Source: CAJBLF01 sp041663325
Lineage (GTDB): Bacteria > Patescibacteriota > Gracilibacteria > Absconditabacterales > Absconditicoccaceae
Reading direction: 5' to 3'
DNA: 35,037 bases
Assembly: GCA_041663325.1 (NCBI GenBank)
Contig: JBAZRN010000013.1
Location: 1-35,037, forward strand
Shown: positions 1 through 8,618 of the stretch, in pieces
Position numbering within the stretch: position 1 is the first letter of the stretch
Layout of the letters: each line of letters opens with the position of its first letter
Notes under the pieces: generated by a model
Seen by the model: the letters and a program-made list of their open reading frames with translations, nothing else
Told to the model about the DNA's origin: nothing
The model's database searches: none
Translations under genes and position numbers: made by a program

Positions 1-32
1 CGAATCTTTTTCATGTCTTTGTCAGTATAGAT

Positions 33-86
33 AAATGTCATTTCAAATTGGTTAGGAATAAATCCCTACCAATTTTACTGACATTT
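33..86. repeat. Long imperfect hairpin at the window start
   Basis: Two nested inverted repeats are visible. The outer arms are aaatgtca (33-40) and tgacattt (79-86). The inner arms are aaattggttagg (45-56) and cctaccaattt (65-75), with one bulged base. The loop is A/T-rich. It could be a terminator for a gene left of the window, or a small dispersed palindrome. There is no clean T-run after it. Confidence 0.55.
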
Positions 87-121
87 CTATTTTTGGGTAC
101 TACTGACAATTTAACCTTGCT

Positions 122-373
122 GTGACAAGCAGATCAATCACCATTTCGGTAAGATTCTATTGTGGAAAATGGAAGCAAAAATTCCGTTTAGGATCATTAG
201 AATCAAAAAATCCATTACAATTTGACTTTCGAGATAGTGGAAGATCAACAACGGTGAGTTATTCCCTATCGACAGATTGCTTGGATGATAAAGAATTCAT
301 TCAAGAATTAAAATCCTGGTTGAAAGAAACAAAAACGACCCTTGAACTAAATTTTGAAAAATGGGGAGAATAA
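122..373 (+). CDS. Small hypothetical protein, 83 aa
   Basis: I do not recognise this protein. It starts at GTG 122; the frame is open from 62 when TGA is read as Gly, but no ATG is available, so the start is uncertain. The product is basic in its first third (RFYCGKWKQKFRLG) and ends in an amphipathic acidic/basic helix-like stretch (KEFIQELKSWLKETKTTLEL). No signal peptide or membrane segment is seen. A strong intrinsic terminator begins about 16 nt after the stop, which supports a real transcription unit ending here. The upstream promoter would overlap the hairpin at 33-86. Confidence 0.45.
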   Translation: MTSRSITISVRFYCGKWKQKFRLGSLESKNPLQFDFRDSGRSTTVSYSLSTDCLDDKEFIQELKSWLKETKTTLELNFEKWGE

Positions 374-389
374 TGGGAAAAGTTTCGTA

Positions 390-420
390 CACTCACTGGT
401 ATTCAGTTGGGTGTTTTTTT
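390..420 (+). terminator. Intrinsic terminator after the 83-aa gene
   Basis: Stem CACTCA/TGGGTG (390-395 with 408-413, one T-G pair) continues inward as CTG/CAG, has a GTATT loop, and is followed by seven T. Confidence 0.8.
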
Positions 421-528
421 ATATTTTCATTACGCCACACACTATTAAAATAATTGCCATTGATAGCACGAAAAGCTCCAGAAAAGCTCCACCAATAGAA
501 TAATAAAAATATATATTGAATACGTATC

Positions 529-548
529 TATTTGTTTATAAACAAATA
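529..548. promoter_or_regulatory. Perfect 20-bp palindrome, probable operator
   Basis: The sequence TATTTGTTTATAAACAAATA is a perfect palindrome ending one base before the -35 box of the promoter for the gene at 629. The position and symmetry suit a binding site for a dimeric regulator. No candidate regulator is identified in the window. Confidence 0.5.
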
Positions 549-549
549 T

Positions 550-577
550 TTGCAAAATTTTAAAAAACCAGTATACT
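550..577 (+). promoter_or_regulatory. Sigma-70-type promoter for the gene at 629
   Basis: TTGCAA at 550-555, a 16-bp spacer, and TATACT at 572-577, about 50 nt before the start codon. It has the same architecture as the promoters at 3452 and 9886. Confidence 0.6.
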
Positions 578-628
578 TATAACATACGAAACAAAAAAAA
601 CCTTTTACCTTTATTACAAAAAACAAAA

Positions 629-1330
629 ATGACAGAAACAAAAGCATCAACTAAAGCAGAACCAAAGACAGGTAAACCAGTAGCCACAGCAACAAAAGCT
701 ACTCCAAGTAAGCCAGCTGCTCCAGCAAAAGCTGCAGCGCCAAAAAAAGTAAATAAAGATGAAATTATGCAAAAACATCAACAAATGGTGCAATTCGTGC
801 AAAATCTTTTGGGGAACATGGAAAATGACATGAAAAGAATCAGACTTGCGCTCAATCAACTTGCAAAATTTGATCCTGAAAATCCTGAAAGCCTAGAACA
901 CAAAGATGCAGAACATGGAATGGGATGACAAGAACTCAAAAGTTATTCAGAAGAAAATGCAGAAGTAGTAGAAGGAAAATTTGATGGATACTTTATGATC
1001 GGATCTGATCAAAAAAAATATCCCGTACCCATGAATTATTCTAGCAAAACTAAATTAGTTCCTTGAGATCTTCTTAAGCTAAAAATATTAGAAGATGGAA
1101 AGTTTATCTATAAATTGATTCAACCGATTGAAAGAAAACATATTAGAGCAGTGCTTTCCAAAACTGATGACAATAAATTCGTAGCGATCACTGACGACGG
1201 AAAAAACTACTTTCTCAATCAAGCTGCCGTTACTTTCTTTAAAGGGAAATCAGGAGATGAATTATACATCTTGATCAACGACAAAGAAGAAATGAGTTTC
1301 GCCGCTATCGAAGCAATTATCAAAAAATAA
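629..1330 (+). CDS. Hypothetical protein with Lys/Ala/Pro-rich N-terminus, 233 aa
   Basis: The ATG at 629 opens a frame to TAA 1330 when TGA codons (at 926 and 1064) are read as Gly; the standard code gives two fragments. Residues 1-50 are a low-complexity Lys/Ala/Pro/Thr tail like those of cytoplasmic nucleic-acid-binding proteins. Residues 50-80 form a predicted helix with many Gln and Met. Residues 110-233 look like two small beta-rich domains, with stretches such as VVEGKFDGYFMIG and GDLLKLKILEDGKFIYKL that resemble OB or KOW folds. I do not recognise a family. There is no signal peptide. It has its own promoter with a palindrome beside it, and a terminator right after, so it is probably monocistronic and regulated. 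Confidence 0.8.
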
Positions 1331-1351
1331 TTAATTCAGACCATATTGAAA

Positions 1352-1375
1352 GGAGCCAAATCGGCTTCTTTTTTT
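1352..1375 (+). terminator. Intrinsic terminator
   Basis: Stem GGAGCC/GGCTTC (1352-1357 with 1363-1368, one G-T pair), loop AAATC, then seven T. It ends the transcript of the gene at 629. Confidence 0.85.
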
Positions 1376-1385
1376 ATTTTTTGTA

Positions 1386-1422
1386 ATAGCAAATTTTCTC
1401 TGACATAGCAAATTTTCTCTGA
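1386..1422. repeat. Tandem 18-bp direct repeat
   Basis: atagcaaattttctctga occurs at 1386-1403 and again at 1405-1422, one base apart. It lies in the leader region of the gene at 1492. Confidence 0.7.
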
Positions 1423-1491
1423 TGTAGAAGCAAAAAATTGACTGGACATTTATTAGGAAAAGAGTAAATTAATGGTCTAAAATAAAAACAT

Positions 1492-1902
1492 ATGAAAAAA
1501 AACATTATTGTGTTTATAGTCCACAACTATAGATTTATAGAAGATGAGATAAATGCTCTAACAAAAGGATTTCATGTAGAACATTTCTTCAATCCGAAAG
1601 AGGCAAAAGACTTTCTAGAAGTATATAAAGATGAAATATTTTGTGTCATTTTGGACACTGCATTTATATACAGTAATACGCAAAAAAGATATGATGCGTA
1701 TCTACAATTGAAAGAAACTATCCTCAAAGGAATTAATGTCTTGGTAACAGAATTACTGTGTTATTCCCATGAAATAAATGAGGGATCAAAGCTAAAAGAA
1801 AAAGATGTGTTTAGAGGGTGGATAGATATTTTTGGTCAATACCCACACACAGAAACCAAAAAATTATTGAAAAAAATATTCCCCGATACGCAGGAGGAAT
1901 AG
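1492..1902 (+). CDS. Hypothetical protein, receiver-like alpha/beta, 136 aa
   Basis: ATG at 1492, TAG at 1902, no TGA inside. The pattern of a hydrophobic strand (NIIVFIVHN), a helix, an acidic bend, a second strand (IFCVILDTAFIY) and a third (GINVLVTELLCYS) resembles a Rossmann-like or response-regulator receiver fold. The phospho-acceptor set is not clear: there is an Asp after the CVIL strand, but the usual acidic pair near the N-terminus is missing. I therefore do not call it a response regulator. It is soluble and monocistronic, with a terminator directly behind it and a tandem repeat in front. Confidence 0.7.
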   Translation: MKKNIIVFIVHNYRFIEDEINALTKGFHVEHFFNPKEAKDFLEVYKDEIFCVILDTAFIYSNTQKRYDAYLQLKETILKGINVLVTELLCYSHEINEGSKLKEKDVFRGWIDIFGQYPHTETKKLLKKIFPDTQEE

Positions 1903-1909
1903 ACAGTAA

Positions 1910-1935
1910 AGAGCTAGTATTCAGCTCTTTTTTTT
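1910..1935 (+). terminator. Intrinsic terminator
   Basis: Stem AGAGCT/AGCTCT (1910-1915 with 1923-1928), 7-nt loop, then a T-run. It follows the stop codon at 1902. Confidence 0.85.
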
Positions 1936-1936
1936 A

Positions 1937-2240
1937 ATATTTTTAACCAACCGAAAAAATATCGTTCAATCGTTCCACTTGCCCTCGGTAAGCCGGGGTT
2001 CCTCCATCGTTCTATTTTGTCCTGACGGCGTTTACCCCGCAATGGCGGGGTCAGTTTTTTGTCCTAACTTTGTCAGTATTTTTTATTTGAGACCCAATGA
2101 AAGTCCGAGGTATTGAGGATTTTCATGAGGTCGAAATTATCCCGCAAAGCGGGACTTTTTTTTGTCCTGACTTTGTCAGTTTTTTTCTTTCTTTGTTACT
2201 ATATACTCCTCGTACCATAATTTAATCAACTTTCGACCTT
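1937..2240. other. Intergenic stretch with stacked hairpins
   Basis: This stretch has no gene I can support. It holds a GC-rich patch around 1985-2010, hairpin ACCCCGC/GCGGGGT at 2034-2051, a weak CTAAC/GTCAG at 2064-2076, hairpin TCCCGC/GCGGGA at 2140-2154 followed by eight T, and CTGAC-TTT-GTCAG at 2167-2179 followed by eight T. The phrase tttgtcct precedes three of these. They look like successive terminators or a decayed repeat array. Confidence 0.6.
2140..2187 (+). terminator. Two adjacent terminator-like hairpins
   Basis: TCCCGC-AAA-GCGGGA (2140-2154) with a T-run to 2163, then CTGAC-TTT-GTCAG (2167-2179) with a T-run to 2187. No gene ends just upstream, so their role is unclear. Confidence 0.5.
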
Positions 2241-3014
2241 ATGACTTTTGACTTGATAAATTGGTTATTCCCAAGAACATGCATCAACTGTTGAATGACA
2301 GGAGAATATTTATGTAAAACCTGTAAAAAAAAACTGGAACCACATCCAGAAGTTTGTCCGTATTGCCATAGATTTTCCAAAGATTACCTCACCTGTATAG
2401 ACTGCAGGACAGATAAAAATAACTATCTGGAAGGTATCATCATTCCGTTTGCTTACACCGACCACCTCAAAAAACTCATTATCAGACTCAAATATTTTCA
2501 CAAAACAGATATTTGACAATTTCTAGTAGAGAGACTAAACATCGCTTTACAAGCTAATGAATCATTTCAAAAAATATTCTATCTTCCTCCCTTGTTAAGG
2601 GGAGGTGGTTCGGTAATTATCGGACCGGAGGGGTTTGTTCAGGTCCCAAATTCTAAATTGATTATCTCGTTTATCCCAAGTCATCGATACAGACACTATT
2701 TCGTCAAAGGATATAACCAATCCCAACTTTTAGCAAAAAAATTAAGTGAAATTTTACACGTCCCGATAGTAGAAATAGCAAAAAAGCAGAAACATACCAA
2801 AACGCAAGCAAGTTTAGATAGAAACGGGAGGTTACACAATCTCAAAAACGCTTTTTCTCTAGTAAAAAATACACAACTCACAGGGAACGAAACCCTGCTT
2901 ATCGTTGATGATATCACTACCACCGGATCGACGATCAATGAACTAGCAAAGTTGATGAAGTATCACTACCCAAAGATAAAAGTCCGATGAGCAGTTTTGT
3001 GAAGACATAGGTAA
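2241..3014 (+). CDS. comF: ComF family phosphoribosyltransferase-like protein, 257 aa
   Basis: ATG 2241 to TAA 3014 with TGA as Gly. The N-terminus carries a zinc-finger-like set of cysteines (TCINCG, LCKTCKKKL, VCPYCHR, TCIDCR), typical of ComF/GntX proteins. The C-terminal half has a type I phosphoribosyltransferase core: VKGYNQSQLLAKKLS, then KTQASLDRNGRLHN, then the PRPP-binding strand LLIVDDITTTGST. In bacteria with transformation machinery ComF assists uptake of single-stranded DNA; the enzymatic substrate is unknown. Length is near the family norm (about 230-260). Oddity: residues about 115-136 (PPLLRGGG...GPEGF) are encoded by a GC-rich palindromic repeat inserted in frame between the zinc and PRT parts. 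The last four codons include two TGA. Confidence 0.88.
2584..2640 (+). repeat. Palindromic repeat embedded in comF
   Basis: The segment begins with CCTCCC and GGGAGG arms around TTGTTAAG, followed by a second imperfect palindrome around cggtaattatcg. It is much more GC-rich than the rest of the gene and stays in frame. The second half resembles the core of the repeat element at 8359-8378. Confidence 0.6.
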
Positions 3015-3016
3015 TT

Positions 3017-3046
3017 TTTTAAAAAAATGGAGCTAAAACAGCTCCA
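3017..3046 (-). terminator. Intrinsic terminator for the minus-strand gene at 3068
   Basis: Stem TGGAGCT/AGCTCCA (3028-3034 with 3040-3046), AAAAC loop. On the minus strand it is followed by seven T, so it serves the 94-aa gene rather than comF. Confidence 0.75.
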
Positions 3047-3067
3047 AAAAAGTTCGATAGACGCATG

Positions 3068-3352
3068 CTACATTGAGATACGCAAATGATCGCGTTTTCG
3101 TTCTTTAGAATAGATTATCTTATCTTTTTTTTTAAGCCAGACACTGACTGAAAACTTGTCATACTTATAACAAATACAGAAATTTTTGTTTATTCGGGCA
3201 TTACCATGGCTAATGCTGAACGCTATATTATCTACCCGTATCTTTTCTTTCATGCCCTGGAGTTTAATACATAATCCTTGCATCTGTTTTTTGTGAAAGA
3301 AATCAAAGATTTCATTACAGACCAAAATAAGTTTATTCGATGTAGCATCCAT
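3068..3352 (-). CDS. Small hypothetical protein, 94 aa
   Basis: ATG at 3352 reading leftward to TAG at 3068, with no TGA. The product is basic and rich in Lys, Ile and Phe. It has a hydrophobic N-terminal strand and helix (KLILVCNEIFDFFHKKQ) and strands with Cys pairs (NFCICYKYDKFSVSVWLKKK) that suggest a small alpha/beta fold. The family is not recognised. It is convergent with comF, and the terminator at 3017-3046 fits its 3' end. Confidence 0.6.
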   Translation of the reverse strand: MDATSNKLILVCNEIFDFFHKKQMQGLCIKLQGMKEKIRVDNIAFSISHGNARINKNFCICYKYDKFSVSVWLKKKDKIIYSKERKRDHLRISM

Positions 3353-3451
3353 AATAGTGTATATTTAGTGAATTGTATATTTGTTTTATATTAAGATTAT
3401 ATACATTTAGAAATTAAAGTCAATCAAATAAAGATACAAAGCGAACTTTTT

Positions 3452-3480
3452 TTGACAAAATAAACTATTTGGAATATACT
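3452..3480 (+). promoter_or_regulatory. Strong sigma-70-type promoter
   Basis: TTGACA at 3452-3457, a 17-bp spacer, and TATACT at 3475-3480, 35 nt before the start of the gene at 3516. It is the closest match to consensus in the window. Confidence 0.8.
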
Positions 3481-3515
3481 TACATAGATCAATGCTTTAA
3501 ACTTTAAGCTAAATT

Positions 3516-4907
3516 ATGGCAGACGTAATAACTCCAACAAATTGAACACCGCAAGGCGATACCCAAGATCAAGATTTACAAATCAATCTTGAATCGAACG
3601 AACAAGATAGGAAAATTCCGCAAAGTGAAACAGAAAATACACAAAAAGAACCCGAATTAGATCTTAATTTGGATCTTAATTTGCCTGAAGCTCAAAAAAA
3701 CGACGATCGACTGAAAAAAGAAGATCAAAAAAATAGTGAACCGGTAGTTGAAACAAAAAAAGAAGTTGTAACAGAAGTAAAACAGCCAGAAGAAATCCCA
3801 CAACAAACACCAGAAGCCAAGACAGAAGAAATAGCAACTCCTACAATCAAAGATGTTCCTTCATCTTCTGAAGTCATCTGAGAAAATATTCAAAAATCAT
3901 GAGTTGAACCAATGACGAAAATACAAGAGATCCCTGCGTCTTCAGAAATTATCTGAGGAAATCCTCCAGAATCATCTAATTTACAAGAAGATATCAAAAT
4001 GATTGATGAGTTAGAAGGACATAAAAGCGCAGGCGGTTTAGCTCCAGAAGCCATCATAATTCCGCAAAAAGTACAAGTTGAAACACCAAAAACATTTGAT
4101 CTCGATACCATGCTCGGCAATCCAGTAATTCCTTCAGCAGCAGCTGAAAAACAACCTGAAACCCAAAATAATGTTCTGCCTCCATTTACCATACCTACAA
4201 CGACAACTCAAATTCCTATTCAAACAACAACACAAACAGTAATTTCTAAAAAAAATACAGGAGTTAAAACATTGCTTTTCGTAATACTATTTGCAGCTTT
4301 ATGATTCACCACATTTTTTATCCTCAAAACCATGTATCCCGTGGAATTTGAAAATATTTTTAGTGGAGGTCAAACAAAAATAGAAATCATCACCTGAGCA
4401 ATAGAAGAGCTTACATGAACAGAACTCACATGAACACAACTATCAGGAGAACAAATAAGCGGCGCAATAGACACAGGAACAGCTACTCACGAAAGCGCAG
4501 TAGATAACTGATTTGGAGAATTAAATGATCTCTGAACCACAACAACACAACCAGAAGAAACTGATGTTAGCAGACTCACCGATTATATCAACCAAGGAAA
4601 CGATTTTCTCGCGCAAGGAAAAACAATAAGCAATAATATCGTAATCAAATATTGACTGTATATATCCAAAAAAGCTACAGCATTTCTCGAAAAGATTGCA
4701 AATGGAGAACAAATAAATAATCTCAGTTGATACTTTGCACAATTTGATCAATATCTTATACAATTGAAAGAATTAGTAGGGCAATCCTACGGAGATACCA
4801 CAGCAAATACAGCAGAGACATGAGTTTCACCCACTCTTCCCACAAATGGATTTGAAGAAATGACTGGCACAACACCAACAACAGACACCTGATTCACATC
4901 AGAATAA
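3516..4907 (+). CDS. Single-pass membrane protein with low-complexity flanks, 463 aa
   Basis: ATG 3516 to TAA 4907 with many TGA-encoded glycines; the standard code shreds it. Residues 1-250 are Glu/Gln/Pro/Thr-rich, probably disordered and cytoplasmic, with a duplicated motif (VPSSSEVIGENIQKS and IPASSEIIGGNPPES). One transmembrane helix is clear at about 252-272 (TLLFVILFAALGFTTFFIL). The segment after it has Thr-Gly repeats (ELTGTELTGTQLSGEQISG) and a helical domain (NNLSGYFAQFDQYLIQLKEL). The topology suggests a membrane-anchored surface or stalk protein. I do not recognise a family. A near-consensus promoter drives it. Confidence 0.8.
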
Positions 4908-4950
4908 ATCCTCACAGGACAAAAAATTTTTCAAAAATATAATTTCTTCT

Positions 4951-5004
4951 ATAGTCAATCACAAAAAAAACAAGTGAAGCGAAGTTTTTTTAGATGATTG
5001 ACTT
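4951..5004. repeat. Inverted repeat before the recombinase gene
   Basis: Arms gtcaatca (4954-4961) and tgattgac (4995-5002), with inner runs of seven A and seven T, form a long hairpin. It lies just after the stop of the gene at 3516 and may be its terminator. Confidence 0.5.
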
Positions 5005-5091
5005 ATACCGACGACTTGAGAAACTTTAAATACAACTACGAATTCTCGGAGGAAGTGATTAAAGATTTCGAAAGCAGTCGAGTATACTATC

Positions 5092-5964
5092 ATTAGCTCT
5101 CTCTTAGAAAAATATATATACTATCTCCAGTACGAAAAAAATGTCAGTCCAAAAACAATTGAGAACTATAGTTTACGACTCAATAGATTTTTGCAGTTTT
5201 GCGGTGATATCGAAATAAACAAGATAAACCGCATGCAGCTCCTTGATTACAGGATGGCGCTCCACAAAAACAATCTAAATGTAAAAACCATCAACTATCA
5301 TATCGTTGCCATCAGAGCATTTCTCAGATTTGTGTTGAAAAATGATATTGACTGCATGAGTCCTGATAAGTTAGAACTAGCGAAAACACCGCCAAGAGAA
5401 GTAAATTACCTCGACGAACAAGAGATAGAAAAAATTCTTGCTGCCCCGATAGCATACACCAAAAGCAAATTGAAACAAGCAAGAGATGAAGCTATTTTAC
5501 AATTTCTGTATGGCACAGGACTGAGGGTAACAGAATTGATTACTCTTCAAAAAAAAGACATTAAGCTGGATTCTAACCAATTTTCGGTTGTCGGAAAATG
5601 ATCTAAACTCAGATCCGTTTTCGCGACAAAATCTGCTATCAATGCATTGAGAAAATATAGAGAATTAAGAGTCGACACAAGCCCTTACTTGTTTATAAGT
5701 CTCTCTAGAAACGGATTTGGGGAACATCTCAGCAGAAACAGCATCGAAGATATGGTAAGAACATACGCTGGATTAGCTGGGATTAATAAGAAAGTAACAC
5801 CACATACACTGAGACATAGTTTTGCAACCAGCTTAATCAAAAAAGGCGCAGACATCAGAGCTGTACAAACGCTCCTCGGTCACGCCTCTATCACCACTAC
5901 GCAAATATATACCCATGTGGATGATAAACATTTACAGAAAGTACACGATTTGCTGGAAAGTTAA
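5092..5964 (+). CDS. Xer-type tyrosine recombinase, about 290 aa
   Basis: The frame carries a SAM-like N-terminal domain (LLEKYIYYLQYEKNVSPKT) and a complete catalytic domain: Arg in GTGLRVTEL, Lys in VGKGSKLRS, HTLRHSFA (His-x-x-Arg), LLGHAS (second His) and the Tyr in TTTQIYTHV. It therefore belongs with XerC/XerD, which resolve chromosome dimers at dif during division. One TGA encodes Gly of GKGSK. Oddity: the frame is open back to 4906 but has no ATG, GTG or TTG before the conserved N-terminus; the first is TTG 5191, which would remove the core-binding domain. I place the start at ATT 5092, just after a TATACT box at 5083-5088, as a possible leaderless start; ATT 5065 behind GGAGG is the alternative. 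Confidence 0.88.
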
Positions 5965-5985
5965 AAAGTTTATTTAGCACAATTA

Positions 5986-5995
5986 NNNNNNNNNN
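5986..5995. other. Assembly gap (10 N)
   Basis: Ten N, probably a scaffold placeholder. It truncates the minus-strand gene to its right at the 3' end. Confidence 0.95.
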
Positions 5996-6454
5996 GAGTC
6001 CTTCTTTTTTTAAATTTACATACGTCTCGTTGAGGGTAGTAAGAATATTTGCATCCGTGCATTTTTTAGTTTCTGCCATATTGATAAGTTCTTCATAGGT
6101 TTTTTCATAATCATATTTTTTTTGATAAGCTTCAGAATTAGTATTTGTTACTTTATGAACATATACTACTACTCTCTGCCAAAGCACTTGGAACCCAGAG
6201 AAAATAGATGCTTTTTCAGCGGGATGACTTTGGACATATGACCGCGAAAATCATAATAATATTAGTCCGATAATAAGTTTGACAAGATTTCTCTTCAGAA
6301 ATACCCTTTCTTCTCTATTCATTTTGACCACAAAAAACATAAAAGCATACAAAACAGGAATAAACGACTGAGTAATACGGTTTTCCAAACCCTTTTCAAG
6401 CAGTTTTCACACCAAAATATTTTCCTTGCTTCGAAACAATAAAACGATACACAT
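5996..6454 (-). CDS. Membrane protein, 3' end lost in gap
   Basis: Reading leftward with TGA as Gly, the frame runs from ATG 6454 (MCIVLLF) to the gap, about 153 visible residues. Internal starts at 6340 and 6322 are possible. Two hydrophobic segments are visible (FIPVLYAFMFFVV and LVKLIIGLILLGF), separated by a basic loop (KMNREERVFLKR). A hydrophilic helical part follows, with KTYEELINMAETKKC. The stop codon must lie in the gap or in the 21 bases beyond it. The family is not recognised. Its start faces the glycosyltransferase start 31 bp away. Confidence 0.55.
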
Positions 6455-6485
6455 ATACACGAAGTTTTTATAATGAAGTATTTTT

Positions 6486-7592
6486 ATGAAAATAGCTTTC
6501 GTGCATTGCCGAATTACCCCATGATGAGCGCTTTCTGTGCTCAGAGATCTTATCGACGAAGAAAAAAATATGGAGCATGCAGCAGTGTTCACGCTTTTTT
6601 CTGATTGCAAAAAGATCAAGACACAACAACATACCCTCAACATAATCACTGCCCTGCCTCCGCGAGTAAACAAATTTTTCCTCTGGTGCGGCACTCATAA
6701 AGTGCCTCTCTTTTCTTGGCTTTTTGACTACCGCAACTTGATGTTTTTTTATCCAAGCTTAATGAGGATACTTTCCAAAAAAATAAAAAGATATAAACCT
6801 GATTATATTTTCATTTCCTCCTTCGCCATAGCGAAAAACATCACCCCAATATCCGGCGTCAAAACAACACTTTATCTTCACTCGCCTATGCAATATATAT
6901 GGACGCATTATGACGAATACAAAGAAAAACTTATGTGAATAAAAGGCAAGCTCTTCAACCGAATAGTTCCCAAACTAAGAAAACGAGATCTCAAGTTTAC
7001 CAAATTTGATAAGGTCTACGCAAATAGCAAATACACCGCTAAAGTAGCAGAAGAACTCTATGGAATGCATAATATTCACATCAAATATCCGCATCTCCCA
7101 GAAAAGTTCTTCGTTCCAGCTGTCCAAGAAACACCGCAAGAATATTATCTTTATGTCGGTAGATTGGTTAATTTTGTCAGAGAAGCAGACAAAATAATCA
7201 AACTTTGTAATGAAATGAAAGTCCCTCTTATCGTGATGGGAAGCGGTCCCGACGAAGTCTATCTCAAATCCATCGCAGGTCCGTCAATTATTTTTATCGG
7301 ATGGATTACAGATGTGAATGAAAAAATAAAAATCATCAGCCAAGCAAAATGATTGATCAATCTCACCAAAGAAAGCTACGGAATCGGAACCGTAGAAGCG
7401 CTTCTTCTCGGCGTCCCTGTTTTCGGATATAGTGAAGGGGCAACTGCAGAATTAGTAGATGAAGACTGTGGAATCTTAGTAAAAGACAAAGAACATCACA
7501 CACTTGTAGAAGAATTCAAAAAGTTTATAAGCACAATATGGGATAGAAAAATGATAGCTAGTAAAGTCAGAATAAAACTTAAGAATAAATAA
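6486..7592 (+). CDS. Glycosyltransferase family 4 (GT-B), 368 aa
   Basis: ATG 6486 to TAA 7592, joining three standard-code fragments through TGA glycines. The N-terminus MKIAFVHCRITPGG is the typical first strand plus Gly-rich loop of GT4 enzymes (both glycines are TGA). The C-terminal Rossmann domain has YYLYVGRLV, then the donor-binding segment KESYGIGTVEALLLG with the E-x7-E signature, then PVFGYSEGATAELV. Such retaining enzymes move sugars from nucleotide donors onto lipid or glycan acceptors at the cytoplasmic face of the membrane; the substrate here is unknown. A TATAAT box at 6469-6474 lies only 11 nt before the ATG, so the leader is very short. It is followed 26 nt later by the HD gene, probably in one operon. 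Confidence 0.9.
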
Positions 7593-7618
7593 AAATTTAT
7601 TTATATTATCATTCAAAT

Positions 7619-8161
7619 ATGAATACATTTACTGGCATGTTTGAGAAAGCGCTTGAATTCGCTTTGGAAAAACACAAAGGACAAAAAAGGAAAAGCACAA
7701 ATATGCCATATTATTGGCACCCTATTAGTGTAGCAAAAAATATTGAAGAGACAAAAAAATCAAAAAATCTAGAACTTTTAATGACAGCCGCTCTTTTGCA
7801 CGATACCGTTGAAGATTGCGCAGGAGTGACTATTCAGGAAATTGCTGAAAAGTTTGGATATTACGTTGCCGCATTAGTAGACGAGCTGACTTCCGATGAA
7901 AAAGAAATTGCAAAAATAGGCAAGACAGAATATTTACAAAAGAAAATGACCAATTTATCATCGTATGGATTGGTAATAAAACTCTCTGACCGCTTAAATA
8001 ACGTAAGAGATCTCAACAAAACTTCAGAAACATTTCAAAAGAGATATACACAAGAAACTTTAGCTATCCTCGATCATCTTCAGTCATGAATAAGAAAATT
8101 AACGCAGACGCATCAAAAACTGATCGCTAAGATAAGAGCTATACTTGCGAGTCAAAAATAA
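7619..8161 (+). CDS. HD-domain (p)ppGpp hydrolase-like protein, 180 aa
   Basis: ATG 7619 to TAA 8161; one TGA (8087) encodes Gly. The residues match the hydrolase half of RelA/SpoT: Tyr-Tyr-Trp-His-Pro at about 31-35, HDTVED at 61-66 (the HD metal site), and KLSDRLNNVRDL at about 121-132, which supplies the last metal ligand. There is no synthetase or TGS domain, so this is a stand-alone small alarmone hydrolase (SAH/MESH1-like) that would break down (p)ppGpp. The substrate is inferred from the family. A terminator at 8227 closes the unit. Confidence 0.85.
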
Positions 8162-8226
8162 TGTAATAGAGTAAATTTATTTTTTGGGTTAATTAAAGAT
8201 TTTGTGTGGCTAAATAGAGGAAAAGA

Positions 8227-8259
8227 TTAGTAGAGAACTGATTTATCTACTAATTTTTT
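8227..8259 (+). terminator. Intrinsic terminator after the HD gene
   Basis: Stem TTAGTAGA/TCTACTAA (8227-8234 with 8246-8253), then six T. Confidence 0.8.
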
Positions 8260-8292
8260 ATATATGACAAATAAAAATAACTTTATTACAAC

Positions 8293-8496
8293 GCCAGATG
8301 CATAACAAGACACTCTCCAAATTCGTAGCAATCAATCCTAACGAACCGGAATGGGGGTCCCCCGGTAATTACCGGGGGTTGGAGGTGAGATAGTAAGTTT
8401 TTCGTTGTGAAATGACCGTTTGTTGGGTTTGCATCTGGCTTGATCTTTTTGGTCACTTTTTCTATCCAAGAGAAAAAGTGACCCTAGCGGAGCGTT
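8293..8496. repeat. Structured two-copy element, copy A
   Basis: Outer arms GCCAGATGCA (8293-8302) and TGCATCTGGC (8430-8439) enclose a perfect GC-rich palindrome (8359-8378, core CCCCGGTAATTACCGGGG) and the motif gaaccggaatgggg. A second perfect hairpin follows, GGTCACTTTTTCT/AGAAAAAGTGACC (8451-8463 with 8471-8483), and the element ends agcggagcgtt. Copy B at 16480-16689 has the same order of parts. The strand is undetermined. Confidence 0.75.
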
Positions 8497-8618
8497 TATT
8501 TTTTATACATAAGAGAATCCATTAAAGCTGGAAAAAAAATAGACGAATTTCTTGGAAAATAGCCACACACTTTTTTTAATTATGCCTATTTTTTGTAATT
8601 AATAATTCGTAATTTATT

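Larger units (their letters stand above)
8162..8618. other. Convergent intergenic region holding repeat copy A
   Basis: No gene is supported. The region contains the terminator at 8227-8259 and repeat copy A at 8293-8496. It is framed by an inverted repeat, TGTGTGGCTA at 8203-8212 and TAGCCACACA at 8560-8569. Confidence 0.7.

Noticed and set aside
647..859. Minus-strand open frame opposite the gene at 629
   Set aside because: Cys/Phe/Trp-rich shadow of a Lys/Ala-rich gene; no promoter or start context.
6468..6698. Minus-strand open frames opposite the glycosyltransferase start
   Set aside because: They overlap the conserved N-terminus of the GT4 enzyme. Only the part left of 6454 is kept, as the membrane protein.
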